Source: Cannabis sativa
Lineage: Eukaryota > Streptophyta > Magnoliopsida > Rosales > Cannabaceae
NCBI RefSeq assembly: GCF_029168945.1
Contig: NC_083602.1
Span: 70,204,600-70,268,599, forward strand
DNA: 64,000 nt
Direction of reading: 5' to 3'
Numbering within the stretch: position 1 is the stretch's first letter; every line of letters starts with the position of its first letter. The position numbers were made by a program, and so were the translations under genes. The notes under the pieces are model-generated. The model was not told where the DNA came from. It saw nothing but the letters and a program-made list of their open reading frames with translations, and ran no database searches. Positions 56,701-64,000 of this stretch are shown in pieces.

Positions 56701-58442
56701 CGACCATAAAAGTCTCAAGTATTTCTTTACTCAGAAAGATTTGAACATGAGACAAAGGCGTTGGTTGGAATTAGTGAAGGATTATGATTGTGAGATCCTT
56801 TACCATCCCGGGAAAGCCAATGTAGTGGCCGATGCCCCGAGCGTAAAAGGGTCCCGGGCAAGTAGCTAGCATGGTTCGATCTCACCCTACCTAGCGGAGG
56901 ATATGGTTAGATCCAAGATTGAAGTTTCATGGTAGGTCAGCTTCACAACTTAACGCTGCAATCTGATCTGTTAGAAAGAATAAAGGTTGCTCAGACGACA
57001 GATCCGGAGTTAGTGAAGATCCGAGATGAGGTATTGGCTGGTCAAGCCAAAGACTTTTCAGTGTCAGATAGTGGAATGCTTTTGTATAAAGCCAGGGTTT
57101 GTGTCCCGAGCAGTGTGGACTTGAGAAATGAGATCTTTGAGGAGGCTCATTCTACCCCGTATTCTCTGCATCCCGGCACCACCAAAATGTACCAAGATTT
57201 GAAACCGTACTTCTGGTGGAGCGGTATGAAGAAGAATTTGGTAGAATTCGTATCGAGATGCCTCACTTGTCACGGATCAAGGGCCGAACATCGAGAGACC
57301 AAACAGGCGTTGTTGCAGCCTCTAACCCTACCGAGAATGGAAATGGGAGGATATTGCGATGGATTTTGTGGTCGGGTTACCTAGGACCACGGGTATGTAT
57401 GACTCCATCTCGGGTAGTGGTGGATCGATTTACGAAATCTGCTCATTTTCTCACGGCTAGAACAACGTTTACAAGGATCAAGCGGTTAGCGCAGTTATAT
57501 GTTAGGGAGATAGTGAGACTTCACAGATGGTACCGAAGTCTATAGTTTCGGACGGGGATCCGAAATTCACCTCCAAATTTTGGCAAAGTTTGCAACCCCG
57601 GCAATGGGTACGAAGGTCGAAATTCGGTACAAAGATTCCATCCTCAGACAGATGGTCAGTCCGAAAGGACAATTCAGATATTGGAGGATATGTTGAGAGC
57701 CTGTGTTATGGACTTTGAGGGTTCATGGAGCAAATATCTACCGTTGATAGAGTTCTCTTACAACAATGCTTATCGAGTACGATAGGGATGGCTCCCTATG
57801 AACCGTTGTACCGGTAGGAAGTGTAGATCCCCTATCCACTGGGATGAGACAGGGGAGAGGAAATACCTAGGTCCAGAGTCAGTTCAGCGGACCAATGAGG
57901 CAATAGAAAAGATTAAAGCTAGAATGCTTGCCTCACAGAGCAGACAGAAGAGTTACGCAGATCCGAAACGTAGGGATGTTGAGTTCCGAGTAGGGGACCA
58001 TGTGTTTTTGCGAGTATCTCCGATGAAGGGGATTAAACGTTTCGGGGAAAGAGGCAAGTTATGCCCTAGGTTTACAGGACCTTTCGAGATTCTCGAGAAG
58101 GTAGGTCAAGTGGCATATCGGTTAGCATTGCCTCCAGCTTTATCAGCAGTGCACAACGTATTTCATGTCTCAATGTTGAGAAAATACGTTTCGTAATCTC
58201 TCATATACTCGCCATGAGAGCCTTCAAATTTCACGATATGTCTTATGAGGAACGACAAGTGCATCCCGGATAGAAAGGATAAAGTCCTTCTGGAATAAGA
58301 CCATAGCGTTGGTCAAGGTTCTCTCGAGAAACAAGAAGGTGGAAGAAGCCACCCCGGGGAGCTGTGAGTCGATATGCGAGCTCAATATCCAGAGTTATTC
58401 AGGTTAGATTTCGGGGACGAAATCCTTTTAAGGGGGGGATAG
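53765..58442 (+). pseudogene. Tekay-2 Gag-Pol polyprotein, fragmented by many small indels
   Basis: Collinear with Tekay-1's polyprotein and starting with the same Met ([18 protein letters not shown]). Fragments include a capsid piece ([16 protein letters not shown], about 54330-54380); RT ([20 protein letters not shown], 55812 on; [10 protein letters not shown], about 56072); RNase H ([13 protein letters not shown], 56510 on); integrase ([20 protein letters not shown], about 57178-57237); and the integrase C-terminus (57830-58190). The chromodomain at 58290-58400 is scrambled; the stop lies in the polypurine tract. Lesions fall mostly at CAG/CTG, so part of this damage may not be real. Confidence 0.85.
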
Positions 58443-58443
58443 T
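58428..58443 (+). other. Tekay-2 polypurine tract
   Basis: TTAAGGGGGGGATAGT directly before the 3' LTR, as in Tekay-1. Confidence 0.8.
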
Positions 58444-60678
58444 TGTAAAGCCCGCCTAGTTAATTTGGAAATTAGCAGTTGTTTATGTTTAATCATGAAA
58501 TTATTTATAGCTATTTAAATAATTTAGTATTGATATTTATGGAATTCAGATATGCATGAGTATGTTATCAGTAGCTTTTATATTTCGCATTTCCGGTGTC
58601 CGGTATTTTGGAACGCGGCGTTTGGCTCAGTAGAAATCACAACTTAGTATGTTAGTATTTTGGGGACGGGTTTTAGACATTGGGAATGTCGGGAATGGCC
58701 GGGAATTTAGAATGTCCCAAAAATACCCCCTTTAGTATGATTTATGTGATTTTATGGTGGAGGGGCAAAATAGTCTTTTTGCCCCATTAGTGTTTTGTCT
58801 TTTATGACTTTATGAATGGAAAATAAATAATTACTTAAGTGTTTATTTGGCTGAATATAATGAAATGTTATAGCTTTTACTCATTTTTCCAAACTTAGAA
58901 AATAAAATCATTTTTCTCAAAGAAACTCTCTCAACTCTCTCTCTCTCTCTATTCGGCCATTTGAGGCAGCTCCTAGGGGGATTTTTCCTCTTCAAATTCT
59001 TGTAGATTTCAGCTTGTTGTGTGTCTTTAATCAAGGTAATTCTTGTCTTGCTCTTCTATTTAGTTTTCTTGAGTTTTTTTTTATGAAATTGGATGAAATG
59101 CATGTTGGATTTTATGTGATTCTTGCTGCTGTGATTTGAGGTTAGTTTCAAAGGTTTAAGCTTGTTTGATTAGGGTTCTTTGAGGTTGTTTTGATGCTTG
59201 ATTACTAGGTTGAGCATGCTAGAGGTTTAATATTGCAAAAGTTGGATTTTCTACATGAATTATTGTGAATTTGTATCGTAGTTGTTGCATGATCTAGGTT
59301 TTGTTTTCTCGCTATGTTCCTATGCTTGATTAGATGATTTTAAGCCACTAGAGGCTTCATGAGTGAGCTTTAGCCAAGTTTGAGTTCTAACTCAAAGCTT
59401 GGAGCTCACATGGTGAATTTTGTGTATGTGGTTTCTGGGTAGGTTTGATGCCTTGGAATTGTTATTTGGGGCATATAGAACAGGTCTGGAAAGTTTGGGA
59501 CCAATTGGGTTTGAATTGGTCAAGTTAGGAGATTTTTAGTTGGTTCGGCTCGCGAGGAACCGAATTCCGTTGAGCATCCGACTCGGATGGGGGTTCGACT
59601 TTCCCGAACCGAATTCGTTGGGCAACCTATTCACGCTTGGGGGATTTTTCGTAACCCTAGTTTTCCTCGTTTTTGGGTTTTTAGGGGTATTGCCATGCTT
59701 TTTATCGATAGGGAAACTTTTAGTTTCGAGTTTTAGTCCCCGGGAAGTGATTTAGCGTGTCACTTATAGCGTTGTGATTTTTATGGTTTAGGAGCCAGAA
59801 TCCGCCGTTCGCCTCGGCCTTCCAAAGGTCGGGTTGACCACATAACCCGAAATCGGAATCCGGGTAAGATTAGTATAACAAGATGCATATGTAGATTACA
59901 TGTTTAGCGTGCATGTAGAAGCCGCTAGATTACATTAGATATGTATTTAGGCTTCGAACCATCCAACCCCGTCACGTCGGCATACGGTGCCGGAGTATGA
60001 CCACGCACGGAGTATGACCGGCTCGACCGATCAAAGCCGACACTTGGTTGGTGGTTCGTGGCTGGCCTATTGACCTATCCCGTCTGTGGCCGGAGTATGA
60101 CCGGCGGCGGAGTATGGCCGGTTCGACCGATCGTAGGATACTTGTCAATAGTACCGTCCCCTGAACGTTCAAAACTCAGTACCATGTTGGACATGGCAGT
60201 AGTGCTCAGTACCATGTTGGACATGGCAGTAGCGGGACTCAGTATCGTGTTGGACACGGCAGTCAGTTTTATGTATGTTATTAGTATGCTTTTCTTACTG
60301 AGTCTGTCGACTCACAGTTTACATTCATGTGTAGGTAAAGGCAAGGCAGTTGCTGATGGACCGTGAGCGAGCTTATGAGATTGTACATGTCGGGGCGGTT
60401 AGGCCTGGAGCGTACGATCCTCGGGACGACGTGTGGCTGAGATTTTTGTAACTGTCGTTAGACGACTTTCATTTTGATGTAAAAGTTGAACAGTTAGAAC
60501 GTTTGTAAATATTTTTATAAATCGGGATCCCGAGACTTTTTGTAAAATGGTTTATAAGTTTAATGAAAAAGCAAAATTTTAATAAATCACGTTTTTCCAT
60601 AAACCTCGTTGATTAGCAACGAGCTGCACAATACGTTTAAAAATCACGTAATACGCCTAAGATAGTTAGGGTGTTACA
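58444..60678 (+). mobile_element. Tekay-2 3' LTR, 2235 bp
   Basis: Partner of 51253-53480. Retains clean tandem dyads CCATGTTGGACATGG (about 60182 and 60212). Ends GGTGTTACA, then TSD TAAAT. Confidence 0.93.
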
Positions 60679-61868
60679 TAAATGTTTTAAGGGGCTAAAT
60701 ACATTGAGGGGTGAAAACGGTAAATTTATCCCATCTCGATGTAAATCATCTATATAGAGGATCTTTGATCACATTAAGATTATAACAATTGTTAAATGAG
60801 ATAGCATATCTATATCGTGGAACATATAGAATGCTCTTTATAAGTCTGAGAGTGCAATTCCAAGTTCTAAGAGTGGATTCAACAAGAAATTAATAAGTTA
60901 GGGATTTACTTGGTAAATTTGGTTCAACTTATTGGAAGCTCAGCAATATAGATCCATGGTCTCCATTCTAGTTGAGACCATACTGTTTGTAAGACTCAAT
61001 AATTGATTTATGATTAATCAATTATAATTCTAGAAGTTAGACTATGTCTAATTTGTAAATTTTCACTAAGCAGGGATGAAATTGTAAAGAAAAGAGATTC
61101 TAGGTTTTATTTATTAATTAAGAGACTCTATATGTCTAATTAATAATTATATTAAATGACAATATTATTTAATAATCTATTTTAGTTATTAAATAATTAG
61201 TTTTGGCATTTAAATGGTTAGAATTAGAAAATTGGCATTTTTGGGAAAATAGAAATAAAATTGTGGAAACTGCAAAATCCAAGTGAGGCCCATCACACCT
61301 TTTGGGCAGCCACTTGCTTGTGTTTCCCAATTATTATTTTCAATTTTTTAATTGCCAAGCAATTACTAACCTAAACCTAGCAGCTATCTATTAAAGGAAA
61401 GTGGTGGATCACACCAAATAAGGTAGTTAATCAATTACTCAGTAATTGAGGAAACTGTTTATTTTGGAAAGTTGAGCTTCCCTTTTCTCTATATATAACT
61501 GCCCTCTTCTCTTCCTCTTGTACCACACGATCGACACAATACACAAGAGAGAGAGAATTTCGAATCCCCTAGTGAGAGAGTAGTGCCCACACACATCAAT
61601 CAGTACCTCAATCATAGATTGGTAGACTATGAAGGATCACATTCAACTGAAGGACATTCGGGCTCAGATCTTGATTATACTCTGCAAAGGAAAGGAATCA
61701 AGGGTTAGAGATCTGAGTGGAAGGAGACATATTATTCCGCTGCCATCAATGTAAGGTTTTCTTAACTTTATATATGTTTTCTTTTTATCGTTTTAGAAGT
61801 TCATATTTAGGTTGTTAATCAACATACTTGTGAGTAGATCTAAGATCCTGGTAAAATAAATTCCAACA
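60679..61868 (+). mobile_element. Element A 3' LTR, second part
   Basis: Continues A's LTR after Tekay-2, ends TTCCAACA at 61868 and is followed by TSD CTTGA. Matches 43388-44333 closely, including the TATA-containing CTATATATA segment (61488-61497) and the pyrimidine-rich 5'UTR-like stretch. Confidence 0.9.
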
Positions 61869-61873
61869 CTTGA
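61869..61873. repeat. TSD (CTTGA), right copy, of element A
   Basis: Second copy; Copia C resumes after it. Confidence 0.88.
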
Positions 61874-62960
61874 TTCCATCATAATACTATTTGATGGAAA
61901 CTTTTTCTGGTTCCAATGACCCTGCATGATTGATCATTTCCCATTAGAACTTTACCTGGAGAAAATGATCTATAATCAGAAAATTATTCTTGACTTAGAC
62001 ACATGCGATAATTGCATCCGGGGTCTAGAATCAACTCCCTGTTCATTGAAGATTCTGATATGGAGAATAATTCTACATCTATTGAGGAGTGATCACTATC
62101 CTCTGCGATTACAGTAGAGTCCTTCCTGTGGTGATGATGTAGGTTGTCCTTCCTATCTCTACTATGAGATTTATTAAAGTCTTGCTGCTTCTTGTACTTC
62201 TTACCATATCTTTGCAAGTGTCCAAACCTTCCACAAGAGTAACACTTTCGAGTTTCCTTCTCTTTGAACTTCAATCCTTATTGAGAGTGATGTTGTTTAC
62301 TCTTTGAACTTACTTTCTTGGTTGATCTCACTCTTGCCAAATACACTTCTTCTTTCTTTGATTCCTTCTCCAATTGTAATTCAAAATCCTTTAACTTAAG
62401 TGAGACAACAACATCCTCCAATACAATCACGTCTCTACAATACTTGATAATAGCCTTGACTTTTTGGTATGAAATTGGGAGCGGTCACCAAAAAAATGAT
62501 GGCTTGGCTTTCTTCATCTCCTTGTGATTTATATTGGCCAACCGTATAATAATCTCATTAATCCTGTCAATATTATCATCTAAAGAAATAGAAGAAATTT
62601 TTCTAAAACAGTATAACCTTTCTAGCAAATTAATCTTGCTAGCAATTGATGGTTTTAAGTATAATTCTTCCAACTTGTTCCAGACTCCTTTTGCTATCTT
62701 CTATGTGATGAGTTTTCTTCAAACACTTTGTCAAAGATACATGATGATTGTGTAACCCGCCATCTCCTCTATTTCAGCTTTCTCTCTCAGTTTCTTCTGA
62801 GCCAGTAACTTTCATCTCAAAGAACTTTGAAGACTTTCTGGTGCACTAGGATCCCTTTCAATCTTTCTCTCCATAGCACGAAGTCTCCTGTTCCATCAAA
62901 TTTCTCCAATCCTCGAATCTAGCCATTGATGACAGTGATTATTTCTTGAAAAATTACAAC
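61874..62960 (-). pseudogene. Copia C Gag and start of protease
   Basis: Minus strand, N- to C-terminal: a degenerate start with KFDGTGDFVLWRERLKGILV (about 62850-62930, frame broken); the capsid middle (LERLYCFRKISSISLDDNID, 62485-62673); then, in another frame, the zinc knuckle CYSCGRFGHLQRYG (last Cys changed, about 62200-62245) and the protease active-site region LILDPGCNYRMC (about 62000-62035; relatives have D-S-G-C, so Ser to Pro). Several frameshifts. It joins to 40930 across element A. Confidence 0.82.
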
Positions 62961-63010
62961 GGAAAGAATACTGATTCTGCGTTCTTAATTAATTACCAAG
63001 CTCTCATTTG
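62961..63010 (-). other. Decayed Copia C primer-binding region
   Basis: The minus-strand sequence ATTTTACAAATGAGAGCTTGG resembles a scrambled TGGTATCAGAGCTTGG context. The LTR end next to it is not sharply defined. Confidence 0.4.
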
Positions 63011-64000
63011 TAAAATAATTAGAACTGGTGTGCAAAATCAAATCCACTAAAACTTAATCAACAAACAATTAACAATGACATGATTAACAAATAACACACA
63101 ACAATCAGAGATAAAATTGGGATCAATAGAGTATTAAACCTAGAAACAATTAAAGCAGTAAGATAATAAAATCAATACCAAGATATACTGGTTATAGATC
63201 AATCTGATCCCTGACTCTACTTCAGTTCTAAAAAACTACCAAAATCTTCTTTATTAATTGAGATAGAACAAGGTACAATACAATTGAGATCGATTCTTTG
63301 TTAGATTCTCTCTAAGTGTTTATCTCTCACACTCTTACCCAATAATCTTCTTCATCTACAAAAAATTCTTCATACAAAATCCAAACTCAATCTCTCTCTT
63401 TTCTCTATACCTCTCTCTCTACCTCTCAATCTTTCTCTCTTAAGATCACCTCTCAAAACTCATCTGATCTTCTTCCTTCTACTGAAATGCTAAGTGTTGG
63501 TGGTATTTATAGATTCATGATATAGTAACTAAAGTTGGTGGCTGCAAGTGCTTTATAAGTTGTTGTGTTAGTTATGGCTTAACAAACATAAAAAATGTCT
63601 CGTACAAGTATCTCCACGCCAGCTTAAGTTAAAGTACTTCTGGATGAGATGTACGCTTCCTAGAAGATGGACCAAAGTGTACACTGAATAGACTTCCCAA
63701 ATAGGACAGACATAGCTGGAGTCGACAATCAGGGACTCTCTTCCAGGAGGGAACAACATGCCATCTGAAACTCCTTGTCAGAGGAAGACTTGCTTTCCTG
63801 AAGACTCCTCCCGAGTGGACATGATAGGAATCTGGGAATACCCTTCTAAAGGACACCTGTCATTGCACGAGACTTCATTTAAATGGAAGAGTTAAACTTC
63901 TCAGAATGCCCTTCTAGAAGACATCTAACTTTCTATAACTAGAATAACTTTTAGAGATCTTTTTATTTGAAGGAAATGGACCATAAATTCCACCTAGTTT
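63011..64000 (-). mobile_element. Copia C 5' LTR (cut by window edge)
   Basis: Homologous to 27435-28415 along its length, with TATAAATACC on the minus strand (63502-63511) and conserved heat-shock-like motifs at 63795-63802 and 63904-63919. Homology still runs at position 64000. Confidence 0.8.

Larger units (their letters stand above)
51253..60678 (+). mobile_element. Tekay/Del-type chromovirus (Gypsy), Tekay-2, 9426 bp
   Basis: Full-length structure: LTRs 51253-53480 and 58444-60678, TSD TAAAT, primer site 53484-53501, polyprotein region 53765-58442, polypurine tract before the 3' LTR. Same family as Tekay-1 but the LTR segment about 51590-52230 has diverged. Large parts of the coding region and LTRs carry many small changes concentrated at CAG/CTG, while other blocks (for example 56490-56850 and 57830-58190) are clean. 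Confidence 0.93.
40934..61868 (+). mobile_element. Element A: gag-only, non-autonomous Copia-like LTR element (with nested insertions)
   Basis: Two LTRs of about 1.9 kb when insertions are removed, TSD CTTGA, tRNA-Met primer site, a 3.5-kb AT-rich leader, one gag with stops, no pol, and a purine tract before the 3' LTR. Leader and LTR are related to family B. The structure fits TR-GAG/LARD-type non-autonomous elements, which depend on enzymes from an autonomous partner. The 5' LTR holds a truncated B LTR and the 3' LTR holds Tekay-2. Confidence 0.85.
27435..64000 (-). mobile_element. Copia element C, split by two large insertions; 5' LTR runs off the window
   Basis: Minus-strand order: 5' LTR (64000 to about 63011), decayed primer site, gag-protease (62960-61874), element A insertion, GAG-preintegrase/integrase (40930-39778), RT (39461-38433), RNase H, Tekay-1 insertion, RNase H end and pol C-terminus (28602 to about 28490), 3' LTR (about 28415-27435). 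Joining across both insertions restores a normal Copia order. Roughly 6.2 kb of C lies in the window. Multiple stops in pol make it inactive. Clade not assigned. Confidence 0.85.

Overview
This window is repeat-dense DNA from a flowering plant, probably a eudicot. Almost all of it is nested LTR retrotransposons, plus one LINE, one SINE and one MITE-like insertion. I found no intact host protein gene, rRNA, tRNA or CRISPR array. The evidence is structural: LTR pairs, 5-bp target-site duplications (TSDs), tRNA-complementary primer sites, polypurine tracts and recognisable gag/pol domains.

Left nest (1-20834). A decayed minus-strand Copia element ('D') supplies the background: RT, integrase and gag fragments at 4874-7638, a leader split in two, a primer site at 20271-20283 and one LTR at 20286-20834. 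A near-complete Athila-type Gypsy element (8040-19337, TSD CTCAT) sits inside D's leader. D's RT is cut by a minus-strand element of family 'B' (LTR 2970-4873, leader 1078-2969). That leader carries a 261-bp MITE-like insertion and is interrupted by a second B-family LTR (1-1077, plus strand), which forms a kilobase-scale inverted repeat with the first.

Middle (20835-27434). This is AT-rich sequence with a 5'-truncated L1-type LINE (21839-24225, minus) and a complete short SINE (24663-24765) with a 17-bp TSD. It is the only stretch that may be old non-LTR intergenic DNA.

Right nest (about 27435-64000). One minus-strand Copia element ('C') runs from its 3' LTR (about 27435) past the right edge and has been split twice. 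A Tekay/Del-type chromovirus (28608-38074, minus, TSD CAGCC) lies in the pol 3' end. A gag-only element 'A' (40934-61868, plus, TSD CTTGA) lies between C's protease and integrase. A's 5' LTR contains a truncated B-type LTR. A's 3' LTR contains a second Tekay element (51253-60678, plus, TSD TAAAT).

The functional logic is that of retrotransposons: LTR promoters drive gag-pol RNA, tRNA primers start cDNA synthesis, and integrase inserts the copies. The observations I rate highest are: (1) a second, U3-like promoter block inside the Athila element just upstream of its third ORF; (2) a cluster of heat-shock-element-like motifs in the LTR of Copia C; (3) sequence changes concentrated at CAG/CTG triplets in Tekay-2, which look more like a base-calling artefact than biology; (4) dense perfect palindromes in the Tekay LTRs and in the Copia leaders. 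I do not claim a proven new system.
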